This document shows positions 8,202 through 15,915 of a stretch of 64,000 nucleotides of DNA, piece after piece. The notes under the pieces were generated by a model. It saw only the letters and a program-made list of their open reading frames with translations, was not told the DNA's origin and searched no databases. The first letter of the stretch is position 1; every line of letters begins with the position of its first letter. The stretch spans positions 62,001-126,000 of the forward strand of contig NZ_JALDPT010000009.1 in assembly GCF_022695515.1 (NCBI RefSeq), read 5' to 3'. This DNA is from Phenylobacterium aquaticum (GTDB lineage: Bacteria > Pseudomonadota > Alphaproteobacteria > Caulobacterales > Caulobacteraceae). The position numbers and the translations under genes are program-made.

Positions 8202-8816
8202 TCAGGCCGGGGCCGCCGGCGGGAAGCGGCCCGCATAGCTGAAGCTCTCGATCGGGTGGCGGCCGCTGGGGGTCTCGCGCGCCTGCAGGGCCTCGGGCAG
8301 GGCGGCCGGGTCGCCGGGCCAGCCGATGGCGATGGCGGCCTCCAGGCGGCAGGTCTCGGGCACGCCCAGCAGGGCGGCGGCGCGGTCGCGGTCGAAGCCC
8401 GCCATGGCGTGGGTCTGCAGGCCCATCTCCATCGCCTGCAGGGCCAGCTGCATCCAGGCCGCGCCGGCGTCGAAGCTGTGCGAGGGCGAGGGCATGCCGC
8501 TGGTCGCGCCCGGCGGGCCGATCAGGGTCTGGGAGCAGACGAAGACCAGGGCCGAGGCGTCCTTCACCCAGATCTGGTTGGTCGGCGACAGCACGTCGAG
8601 GAAGCCCGCCCAGTCGGCGCCGCCCTTCAGGGCGTAGACGAACCGCCAGGGCTGGCTGTTCATGCAGGACGGCGCCCAGCGGGCGGCCTCGAACAGGGGC
8701 GACAGGGTCTCGGCGCTCATGGCCCGGCCGTCGAAGGCGCGCGGCGACCAGCGGGCGGGAAAGCGCGGATCGATGGGATGGTCGGCGACGCGGTCGGTCT
8801 TGGGCAGGGCGCTCAT
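8202..8816 (-). CDS. Nitroreductase-family FMN oxidoreductase
   Basis: A 204-residue protein. RWSPRAFDGRAMSAETLSPL is the FMN phosphate-binding start of the fold, and FEAARWAPSCMNSQPWRFVY is the canonical second motif (W-P-S-x-x-N-x-Q-P-W). The C-terminal AAIAIGWPGDP matches the usual A-x-x-x-G-Y-P loop. Such homodimeric enzymes reduce nitroaromatics, quinones or flavins with NAD(P)H. Length is normal. ATG 8816 begins MSALPKTDRV. The physiological substrate is not evident from neighbours. Confidence 0.9.
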   Translation of the reverse strand: MSALPKTDRVADHPIDPRFPARWSPRAFDGRAMSAETLSPLFEAARWAPSCMNSQPWRFVYALKGGADWAGFLDVLSPTNQIWVKDASALVFVCSQTLIGPPGATSGMPSPSHSFDAGAAWMQLALQAMEMGLQTHAMAGFDRDRAAALLGVPETCRLEAAIAIGWPGDPAALPEALQARETPSGRHPIESFSYAGRFPPAAPA

Positions 8817-8886
8817 CGGATGTCCTGGGCTGGCGAGTGGACGCCCCTTCTACAGCGCAGCTCCGAGTCGGAATATGACTATTTGG

Positions 8887-9519
8887 TCAGTCGCCAGTCA
8901 CCGCGGCCCGCAGGTCGGCGAGCACCTTCGGCGCCAGGCCCGTCCCGCGGGCCAGCACCCGGGTCGCCGCGGCCCACAGGCCTGCGATGTGCATGGCCTG
9001 CATGGTGAGCTCCCCGCGCGCCAGCCGGCGCATCACCTGCGGCCAGTCCTCCAGCACGACCTCGATCTCTTCGCCCAAGTCGGGGGAGAGCCCTCCCACC
9101 TCGCGGACGCCGAGCGCCAGGAAGGTCGTCGCCCGGTTCGACTGATTGGCGGGATTGGGCCATGCGCCCAGAACCCGCTCGAAAGCCACGCCGCCATAGC
9201 CCGTCTCCTCGGCGAGCTCCCGCTCCGCCGCGGCCCGCGCAGCCTCTGCGGGGTCGGCCCCGTCCTTGGCGTCGATCGCCCCGCTCGGCAGGCCCAGCAC
9301 CACCTCCCCCGCGCCGTGCCGATATTCCAGCGCCAGCACCAACTTCCCGTCCGGGCGCACCGCCACGACGTTCACCCAGTTCGGATAGCCGATCACATGA
9401 TAGGGCCCGATCCTGGCGCCGCCGGGGGTCAGGCACTGGTCCGAGCGTACGGTGAGCCAGCGGTCCTGAAAGGTGATTTCACTGGAGAGGGTGCGCCAAG
9501 CGAGGGGGTGGGGTGGCAT
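8887..9519 (-). CDS. Nudix hydrolase (ADP-ribose pyrophosphatase-like)
   Basis: A 210-residue protein with a complete Nudix box: the lead glycine in LGLPSGAIDAKDG, then AAERELAEETGY carrying the REx2EExG catalytic core. The upstream segment, with TVRSDQCLTPGGARIGPYHV, is typical of ADP-ribose/NDP-sugar type Nudix enzymes that hydrolyse nucleoside diphosphate sugars with Mg2+. The open frame continues far upstream, but that part is shadow over a repeat and the next gene. ATG 9519 (MPPHPLAWRTL) has GGGAA in the right place and gives a normal family length. Confidence 0.87.
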   Translation of the reverse strand: MPPHPLAWRTLSSEITFQDRWLTVRSDQCLTPGGARIGPYHVIGYPNWVNVVAVRPDGKLVLALEYRHGAGEVVLGLPSGAIDAKDGADPAEAARAAAERELAEETGYGGVAFERVLGAWPNPANQSNRATTFLALGVREVGGLSPDLGEEIEVVLEDWPQVMRRLARGELTMQAMHIAGLWAAATRVLARGTGLAPKVLADLRAAVTGD

Positions 9520-9569
9520 TTCAATTCCCGTGAGACACGAGCCCTCACAAGACCTGTCCCTCCCCAACT

Positions 9570-9681
9570 TGTCATCCCGGTTTCCCCGCAGGGGAAGACC
9601 AGGACCTATAGGCACCGATCCATCCTGAAAGCCCTGCGCGGATGGGTCCCGGATAAGCGCTGCGCGCTTTCCGGGATGACA
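9570..9681. repeat. Intergenic inverted repeat, second family
   Basis: TGTCATCCCGG (9570-9580) and its exact reverse complement CCGGGATGACA (9671-9681) bound a 112-base element. Inside lies a smaller hairpin of CCGGATAAGCGC and GCGCGCTTTCCGG. The element sits in the gap between the Nudix gene and the chorismate mutase operon. It is distinct in sequence from the CCCTCTCCCC repeats elsewhere in the window. Confidence 0.75.
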
Positions 9682-9788
9682 GCCCTTTGGCAGGTTCGTT
9701 TCTCCCGCAACTTTCTTGCGCCCTCCCGGCCTATTGCGCCCGCGCGCGCAATGACCTAAGCGCCAACCCTTCGTTTTCGGGGGACAAA

Positions 9789-10589
9789 ATGGCCGAGGCC
9801 GATCCCAAAGCCGCGCCGAACCCGCTGGACGCCGTGCGGGCGCGCATCGACGCCATCGACGCCGATCTCCTGAAGCTGGTCGAGGAGCGCGCCGGCCTGG
9901 CGCGCGAGGTCGCCGCCGCCAAGGCCGCGGCCGGCGACGCCGACAAGTTCGCCCTGCGCCCGGGGCGCGAAGCCGCCCTGCTGCGCAAGCTGCTGGCCAA
10001 TCCCTTGAAGAACGCCCGCCCCTCGCTGGTGGTGCGCATCTGGCGCGAGCTGATCGGCGACAGCCTGTCCCGCCAGGGTCCGTTCCATGCCGCGGTGTTC
10101 GGCGGCAAGGATCCCGCTCGCGCCGTCGAACTCGCCCGCAACCGCCTGGGCGCCGCACCCTCGCTGCGCGTGGTCGCCAAGCCGGAAGACGCCCTGGCCG
10201 CCGCCCGCACGCCCGGCGGGGTCGCTGTGCTGGCGCTGGAGGGCGGCTGGTGGGGCCGTCTGCTGGCCGAGCCGTCGCTGAAGGTGTTCGCCGCCCTGCC
10301 CTGCCTGGCCGCCTGGGGCCCGCTCAATGCGCTCTGCGTCGCCGCGGTCGATGTCGAGCCCACCGGCCACGACATCACCTACTGGGTCACCGACGAGCCG
10401 GGGTCGGCCGCCGCCATCGAGGCGGCTCTGGGCCGCGACGGTGTGGCCGGCGAGCTGATCGCCGAAAGCGGCGGGCTGAAGCTGTTTTCCCTGATGGGCT
10501 ATTACATGGCCCATGACGAGCGGCTGGCCCGGGCGCCGGGCCGACTTTCCGGGGTGATCGGGGCTGCGCCGGCGCCGCTCGACGTGTAA
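9789..10589 (+). CDS. Chorismate mutase with extra C-terminal domain
   Basis: A 266-residue protein. Residues 10-95 form an AroQ-type chorismate mutase: LDAVRARIDAIDADLLKLVEERAGLAREVA gives the first long helix with the catalytic Arg/Lys side, followed by PGREAALLRKLL. The remaining 170 residues (GPFHAAVFGGKDPARAVELA onward) are not a prephenate dehydratase domain that I can recognise, though they look alpha/beta. The enzyme would convert chorismate to prephenate. It heads an apparent operon with hisC (aminotransferase, 41-base gap) and tyrC, so its product is probably used for phenylalanine and tyrosine. Confidence 0.82.
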   Translation: MAEADPKAAPNPLDAVRARIDAIDADLLKLVEERAGLAREVAAAKAAAGDADKFALRPGREAALLRKLLANPLKNARPSLVVRIWRELIGDSLSRQGPFHAAVFGGKDPARAVELARNRLGAAPSLRVVAKPEDALAAARTPGGVAVLALEGGWWGRLLAEPSLKVFAALPCLAAWGPLNALCVAAVDVEPTGHDITYWVTDEPGSAAAIEAALGRDGVAGELIAESGGLKLFSLMGYYMAHDERLARAPGRLSGVIGAAPAPLDV

Positions 10590-10630
10590 GAGGCGGGCTC
10601 CTCGTTCCGCTTCAGGTCCAAGACCGCTCC

Positions 10631-11758
10631 ATGACCGACGCCGCCCCCGTCCTCGACCGCGCCACGGCCGCGCGCCCCACGCCCAAGCCCGGCATCCTGG
10701 CCATCGCGCCTTACGTGCCCGGCAAGGCGACCGCCGAGGGCGTCGAGCATCCGCTGAAGCTGTCGGCCAACGAGAACATCCTGGGCTCCAGCCCCAAGGC
10801 GCGCGAGGCCTTCGCCGGCGCCATCGACCAGCTGCACATGTACCCGGAGGGCCGCTCGAACCTCCTGCGCGCCGCGATCGGCGAGACCTACGGCCTGGAG
10901 CCGGAGCGCCTGCTGTTCGGCTGCGGCTCGGACGAGATCTTCCAGCTCCTGAACCAGACCTTCCTCGAGCCCGGCGACAATATCGTCCAGGGCCAGTACG
11001 GCTTCGGCGCCTATGCGATCGGGGCCCGCGCCTGCCAGGCCGAGGTCCGCTTCGCGCCGGAGCGCGACTACCGCATCGATGTCGACGAGATGCTGAAGCT
11101 GGTGGACGAGCGCACCCGCCTGGTGTTCGTCGCCAATCCGGCCAACCCGACCGGCACCTGGATCACCGGCTCGGAGATCCGCCGCCTGCACGCCGGCCTC
11201 GCCCCCTCGGTGGTGCTGGTGCTGGACGGCGCCTATGCCGAGTTCCTGTCCGACCCCGAGTTCGAGGACGGCGCGTCCATGGTGCGCGAGTTCGAGAACG
11301 TGGTCATGACCCGCACCTTCTCCAAGCTGCACGGCCTGGCGGGCCTGCGGGTCGGCTGGGCCTATATGCCGGCCGAGATGGCGGCCGCGGTCGACCGCAT
11401 CCGCCTGCCCTTCAACGTCAATATCCCGGCCCAGCTGGCGGCCGTCGCCGCGCTTGGCGACACCGCGTTCCAGACCCGGTCCCTGGCCCTGGTCGAACAG
11501 TGGCGGGCCTGGCTGACCCAGCAGATCGGCGGGCTCGGCCTCGATGTCGTGCCGTCGGCCGCCAATTTCGTTCTGGTCGGCTTTCCCAAGACCCCGGGCA
11601 AGACCGCCAAGGAGGCCGAGGCCTATCTGGCCCGGCGCGGCCTGATCGTGCGCGGCGTCGGCGGCTATGGCCTGCCCGACCACCTGCGGATCACCATCGG
11701 CCTGGAAGAGCACAACCGCGCCGTGGTCGACGCCCTGTCCGACTTCCTGAAGGGCTGA
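10631..11758 (+). CDS. hisC: Histidinol-phosphate/aromatic aminotransferase
   Basis: A 375-residue PLP-dependent class I/II aminotransferase of the HisC family. LSANENILGSSPKA is the family N-terminal substrate loop, FGCGSDEIFQLL the phosphate-binding region, FVANPANPTGTW the NPxNPTG motif, and TRTFSKLHGLAGLRVGW contains the Schiff-base lysine. It catalyses histidinol-phosphate/glutamate transamination. Its place between chorismate mutase and prephenate dehydrogenase suggests it also serves aromatic amino acid transamination, as known for several alphaproteobacteria. The stop codon is 3 bases before the tyrC start. Confidence 0.94.
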   Translation: MTDAAPVLDRATAARPTPKPGILAIAPYVPGKATAEGVEHPLKLSANENILGSSPKAREAFAGAIDQLHMYPEGRSNLLRAAIGETYGLEPERLLFGCGSDEIFQLLNQTFLEPGDNIVQGQYGFGAYAIGARACQAEVRFAPERDYRIDVDEMLKLVDERTRLVFVANPANPTGTWITGSEIRRLHAGLAPSVVLVLDGAYAEFLSDPEFEDGASMVREFENVVMTRTFSKLHGLAGLRVGWAYMPAEMAAAVDRIRLPFNVNIPAQLAAVAALGDTAFQTRSLALVEQWRAWLTQQIGGLGLDVVPSAANFVLVGFPKTPGKTAKEAEAYLARRGLIVRGVGGYGLPDHLRITIGLEEHNRAVVDALSDFLKG

Positions 11759-11761
11759 GCC

Positions 11762-12697
11762 GTGGCCGAGGTGATCTATCCCCGCATGGCGGTGATCGGC
11801 TGCGGCCTGATCGGCTCGTCGGTGATCCGCGCGGCCCGCGCGTCGGGGACGGTGGGCGAGGTCGCCGTGGCCGACGCCAATCCCGAACATCGGACCCAGA
11901 TCGCCGAGCTCGGCTATGCGGACCTGATCACCGGCCACATCGGAGAGGCCGTCGAGGGCGCCGATCTCGTGGTCCTGGCCGTGCCGGTGCTGGCCATGGG
12001 TCCCGCCGCCGAGGCCGCCGCCGCGAGGCTCAAGCCCGGCGCGACCGTCACCGACGTGGGCTCGGTCAAGGGCTCGGTCGCCGAGGCCCTGGCCAAGGCC
12101 CTGCCGGACAGCGCCTTCGTGGTGCCGGGCCACCCGATCGCCGGCACCGAGCAGTCGGGCCCGGCCGCCGGCTTCGCCGAGCTGTTCGAGAAGCGCTGGG
12201 TGATCCTGACGCCCCAGGCCCGGACCGATGATCCCTATCTGGAGGCCGTCCAGCGGCTGGCCGACTTCTGGAGCCGCGCCGGCGCCAATGTCGATCGCAT
12301 GGACGCCGCCCACCACGACTTGGTCCTGGCCGTGACCAGCCACCTGCCCCACCTGATCGCCTACAACATCGTCGGCACCGCCGCCGACATGGAGGAGGTG
12401 ACCCAGGCGGAGGTGATGAAATATTCCGCCGGCGGCTTCCGCGACTTCACCCGCATCGCGGCGTCGGACCCGACCATGTGGCGCGACATCTTCCTGGCCA
12501 ACAAGGACGCGGTGCTGGAGATCCTGGGCCGATTCACCGAGGACCTGCAGGCGCTCAGCCGCGCCATCCGCTGGGGCGAGGGCGACAAGCTGTTCGAGCT
12601 TTTCAGCCGCACCCGCGACATCCGCCGCGGCATCGTCGCCGCCGGCCAGGAAAGCGCCGAGCCCAACTTCGGCCGCGACCGGGGCAAGTCCTCTTGA
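11762..12697 (+). CDS. tyrC: Prephenate/arogenate (cyclohexadienyl) dehydrogenase
   Basis: A 311-residue TyrA-family enzyme. The Rossmann nucleotide loop is AVIGCGLIGSSVIRAAR, and the active-site loop PGHPIAGTEQSGP carries the catalytic His. AHHDLVLAVTSHLPHLIAYN is the conserved C-terminal helical region. It oxidatively decarboxylates prephenate or arogenate, leading to tyrosine. There is no fused chorismate mutase, which is instead encoded two genes upstream. The start is GTG 11762, 3 bases after hisC. The TGA stop overlaps the TTG start of the next gene (TTGA). Confidence 0.93.
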   Translation: MAEVIYPRMAVIGCGLIGSSVIRAARASGTVGEVAVADANPEHRTQIAELGYADLITGHIGEAVEGADLVVLAVPVLAMGPAAEAAAARLKPGATVTDVGSVKGSVAEALAKALPDSAFVVPGHPIAGTEQSGPAAGFAELFEKRWVILTPQARTDDPYLEAVQRLADFWSRAGANVDRMDAAHHDLVLAVTSHLPHLIAYNIVGTAADMEEVTQAEVMKYSAGGFRDFTRIAASDPTMWRDIFLANKDAVLEILGRFTEDLQALSRAIRWGEGDKLFELFSRTRDIRRGIVAAGQESAEPNFGRDRGKSS

Positions 12698-13023
12698 ACG
12701 GCTATGTGTGGCTGGGCGGCGCGATCCTCGCCGAGGTGATCGCCACCACCATGCTGAAGGCCTCGGACGGCTTCACCAAGCTGACGCCCTCCCTGATCAC
12801 GGTCGCCGGCTACGCCTTCGCTTTCTGGTGCCTGTCGCACTCGATGAAGACCGTGCCGGTGGGTGTCGGCTACGCCATCTGGTCGGGGGTGGGCATTGTG
12901 CTGATCACCGGCATCGCCTGGATCTGGTTCAAGCAGACCCTGGATCTGCCGGCCATGCTGGGCATGGGGTTGATCCTGGCCGGGGTGCTGGTCATCAACC
13001 TGTTTTCCAAGGCCTCCGGCTGA
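12694..13023 (+). CDS. SMR-family multidrug/quaternary ammonium efflux protein
   Basis: A 109-residue inner membrane protein with four hydrophobic helices, the standard size of small multidrug resistance transporters. With the TTG start at 12694 the essential membrane glutamate falls at residue 14 (AILAEVIATTMLK), exactly as in EmrE, which supports this start. GVGYAIWSGVGIVLITGIAWI is the signature third helix, with AIW-G motif. The start overlaps the tyrC stop by translational coupling. Members exchange protons for cationic compounds or guanidinium; the substrate is not predictable here. Confidence 0.9.
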   Translation: MNGYVWLGGAILAEVIATTMLKASDGFTKLTPSLITVAGYAFAFWCLSHSMKTVPVGVGYAIWSGVGIVLITGIAWIWFKQTLDLPAMLGMGLILAGVLVINLFSKASG

Positions 13024-13106
13024 GCGCCGGATATTGGCGTTCTTTGTGCAATAATAGCGCAACATCCAGGCGTTTGGGTCGCCGGATAAAGAACCAGGAG
13101 ACGCCC

Positions 13107-13373
13107 ATGCGCACCTTCATCCTCGCCGCCGCCACCGCCGCGGCCCTCGCCCTCGCCGGCGCCGCCCAGGCCCAGATGGGCCCGCCCGACCCGGCCGCCG
13201 CCTTCAAGCATTTCGACGCCAATAATGACGGCGTCATCACCAAGGACGAATGGGTCGCCGCCGGCCGCCCGGCCGAACGTTTCGACCTGGTCGACGCCGA
13301 TCACGACGGCAAGGTGACCCAGGCCGAGCTGACCTCCGCCATCCAGAAGATGATGCAGGCCCGCGGCCAGTAG
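13107..13373 (+). CDS. Secreted EF-hand protein
   Basis: An 88-residue protein with a signal peptide (MRTFILAAATAAALALAGAAQA) and two EF-hand calcium loops: DANNDGVITKDEW and DADHDGKVTQAEL. Both have Asp at positions 1 and 3, Asp or Asn at 5, Gly at 6 and an acidic residue at position 12, so calcium binding is plausible. It is expected to be periplasmic. GGAG lies 6-9 bases before ATG 13107. Function beyond calcium binding is unknown. Confidence 0.85.
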   Translation: MRTFILAAATAAALALAGAAQAQMGPPDPAAAFKHFDANNDGVITKDEWVAAGRPAERFDLVDADHDGKVTQAELTSAIQKMMQARGQ

Positions 13374-13430
13374 GCCGTTCCCACGCCCGGGAGAGCCGCT
13401 AAGGTGCGCCCCTCAGTCAGGGAGGCGCGC

Positions 13431-15088
13431 GTGATCGGATTTCCTCAGGCCACCATGGCGCGGTCGCCCTGGCCGCGCCGCCGGGTCGGCCCCGTCTTCG
13501 GGCGGGGCGGCATGGTCGCCGCCGCCCATCCGCTCGTCACCGAGACTGGGTTGGAGGTGCTGCGCCGGGGCGGCAACGCCGTCGACGCCGCGGTGGCCGC
13601 GGGCCTGACCGCCGCCGTGGTCATGCCGGAGATGTGCGGCCTGGGCGGCGACCTGTTCGCCCTGGTCCATGCGCCGGCCGGGCGCCTCTGGCCTTCATGG
13701 GCAGCGGCGTCGCCCCGCGCAGCGCCACCCTGGAGCAGATGCGCGCCGCCGGAACCGACGGGCGGATGCCCTATCGTGGCCCGCTCGCGGTCAGCGTCCC
13801 CGGCATGGTGGACGCCTATGACGCCCTGCTCGCCCGGTTGGGATCGCGGAGCTTCGCCGACCTCGCCCAACCCGCCATATCCCAGGCCGAGGATGGCTAC
13901 GCCCTCAGCGTGATCGGCGCCTGGTCGATCGCCAGTGCGCGCGAGCTGATCGCCCAGTTCCCGGCCACCGCCGCGGTCTTCCTGCCGGGCGGCGAGGCCC
14001 CGGCCCCCGGATCGATCCTGAAGCAGCCGGGGCTCGCCCGCACCCTGAGGACCCTGGCCGCCGAAGGGCCGCAGGCCTTCTATCGCGGGGGGATCGCCCG
14101 CGAGATCGGCGCCTTCATGGTCGCGAACGGCGGGGCGCTGTCGGCCGAGGACCTTGCGGGCCACGCGACCGAGGTCACCGCGCCGCTGCAGACCCGCTAT
14201 CGCGGCCACACGGTGTTCCAGACCTGCCTGCCCTCCCAAGGGCTGATCCTGCTGGAAGCCCTGAACATCATCGAGCAGGCCGATCCCGCGCTGCTGGCCC
14301 GCGGCGACGCCGCCGCGATCCACCTGATGGCGGAGGCGATCAAGCTCGCCTATGCCGACCGCATCGCCTACGCCCGCGATCCGGCCTTCGGCGAGACGCC
14401 GCTCGACCAGCTCCTGTCCAAGTCCTGGGCGCAACAGCGCTTCGCACAGATCGATCCGGATCATGCCTCCGAGGAGACCCCGCCCGGGCCGATGAGCGAC
14501 GGCGACACCACCTATCTCTGCGTGGCGGACGGCTCCGGCATGATGGTCTCGCTGATCCAGTCGGTGTCGTCGAATTTCGGCTCCGGCATGGTGGCGGGCG
14601 ACACGGGCGTGCTGCTCAACAACCGGGCCGGCCGCGGCTTCACCCTGGAGGACGGCCACCCCAACATCTTCGCGCCGGGCAAGAAGACCCTGCACACCCT
14701 GAACTGCTGGATGCTGGCCGATCCGCAGGGCCGCATGACCCTGGTCGGCGGCACCCCGGGCGGCGACGGCCAGCCGCAGTGGAACCTGCAGATGCTGGTC
14801 AATCTGATCGATGCTAGCCTGGACGTGCAGGCCGTGGCCGACGCGCCGCGCTGGACGGTCTGGCCCGGCACCGATCCGCTCGACCGGCCCAATCCCTATG
14901 AGTTGCGGCTTGAGACCCGGTTCGGGGATCCGACCCTGGAGGGACTGGAGGCGCTCGGCCACCGGCTGGTGCGTCAGGGCGGCTGGGGCACGGCCTGCGC
15001 GGCCCAGCTGATCGCCCGCGATCCGGACACCGGTGTCCTGGTCGGCGGATCGGACCCGCGGGCCGAGGGCCTGGCGCTCGGATACTGA
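13431..15088 (+). pseudogene. Gamma-glutamyltransferase family protein, single-base frameshift
   Basis: Two overlapping frames together encode one Ntn-hydrolase of the gamma-glutamyltransferase family. The first frame gives MVAAAHPLVTETGLEVLRRG through MCGLGGDLFALVHAPAG, and the second resumes at LAFMGSGVAPRSATLEQM and runs to the end. One added base in the GGG run near 13680 restores a 552-residue protein of normal length. The processing threonine is present in SDGDTTYLCVAD, as is the small-subunit motif PGGDGQPQWNLQML. No signal peptide is seen, unlike the periplasmic glutathione-degrading enzymes. GTG 13431 follows a GGGAGG box. It is either a true frameshift or a missed base in the assembly. 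Confidence 0.82.
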
Positions 15089-15121
15089 ACCAACTGGTTG
15101 ACTGTTTGGCGGGGACTGCAT

Positions 15122-15147
15122 ATTGATCAACCAAGAGGTTGATCAAT
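15122..15147. promoter_or_regulatory. Perfect palindromic operator overlapping the arsR start
   Basis: ATTGATCAACC and GGTTGATCAAT flank a central AAGA, giving an 11-bp perfect inverted repeat whose right arm contains the first two bases of the ATG at 15146. A weaker related palindrome, AACCAACTGGTT, lies at 15089-15100. This is the expected arrangement for an autorepressing ArsR-family protein. Confidence 0.8.
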
Positions 15148-15493
15148 GACGCCCGACGCCCATCTGGACCGAACCCTCACCGCCCTGGCCGACCCCACCC
15201 GTCGCGCCATCCTCCAGCGTCTGTCCCTGGGGGAGACCCGGGTGACCGAACTGGCCCGGCCCTTCGACATGTCGCTGAACGCGGTGTCCAAGCACATCCG
15301 GGTGCTGGAGACCGCGCGTCTGGTCCGCCGTCGCAAGGCCGGGCGCGAGCACCTGCTCACCCTCACCCCCCAACCCATGACCGAGGCCCTGGCCTGGATG
15401 GACGCCCAGCGCGCCCTGTGGACCAGCCGCCTCGACGTCCTCGACGGCCTGCTCAGGGCCCAGGACGACGCCGCCGAAGGAGACGCCCCATGA
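15146..15493 (+). CDS. ArsR-family winged-helix repressor
   Basis: A 115-residue winged-helix regulator. ALADPTRRAILQRLSLGE is the hallmark ArsR helix, TELARPFDMSLNAVSKHIRVLETARLV the recognition helix and turn, and RRRKAGREHLLTL the wing. No clustered cysteines for metal sensing are present, so this is the subgroup that is paired with SRPBCC/AHSA1 proteins rather than a metal sensor. Its ATG is embedded in a 26-base palindrome that probably mediates autorepression. Its stop overlaps the start of the AHSA1 gene (ATGA), so the two are translationally coupled. Confidence 0.92.
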   Translation: MTPDAHLDRTLTALADPTRRAILQRLSLGETRVTELARPFDMSLNAVSKHIRVLETARLVRRRKAGREHLLTLTPQPMTEALAWMDAQRALWTSRLDVLDGLLRAQDDAAEGDAP

Positions 15494-15915
15494 CCGCCCA
15501 GACCGTCACCGTCCAGGTCCGCCGCCACTATGCGTTTCCGGCCGAGCGCGTGTTCGACGCCTGGCTGGATCCGGCGCTGGCCGGCCGCTTCCTGTTCGCC
15601 ACCCCCACCGGGGTCATGGTCAAGGTGGAAATCGACGCCAAGGTGGGCGGCCGCTTCGAGATCGTCGAGCGGCGGGGCGACAGGGACGAGCCCCATGTCG
15701 GCGAATATCTGGAGATCGACCGGCCCCGCCGGCTGGTCTTCACCTTCGGCGACAATATCGCCTTCGACGCCACCACGGTGACGGTCGAGATCGCGCCGGC
15801 CGATGGCGGCTGCGACCTGGTCCTGACCCATACGGGCGTCGGGCCGCAATGGAAGGCCCAGACCACCGAGGGCTGGACGGGCATACTGGAAAGCCTGGCG
15901 CGGGCCCTAGTCTGA
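15490..15915 (+). CDS. SRPBCC / AHSA1-like (activator of Hsp90 ATPase homologue) protein
   Basis: A 141-residue START-like fold protein. YAFPAERVFDAWLDPALAG is the conserved first helix region and KVGGRFEIVER the characteristic GG-F turn. The terminal helix EGWTGILESLARAL contains the usual GW motif. Proteins of this kind paired with an ArsR regulator bind hydrophobic ligands, and their true role is unknown despite the Hsp90-cochaperone name. It overlaps arsR by four bases and overlaps the convergent DinG-type helicase gene by nine bases at its 3' end. Confidence 0.9.
   Translation: MTAQTVTVQVRRHYAFPAERVFDAWLDPALAGRFLFATPTGVMVKVEIDAKVGGRFEIVERRGDRDEPHVGEYLEIDRPRRLVFTFGDNIAFDATTVTVEIAPADGGCDLVLTHTGVGPQWKAQTTEGWTGILESLARALV

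Noticed and set aside
10502-12352. Open frame of 616 codons on the minus strand
   Set aside because: Antisense to hisC and tyrC, both well supported.
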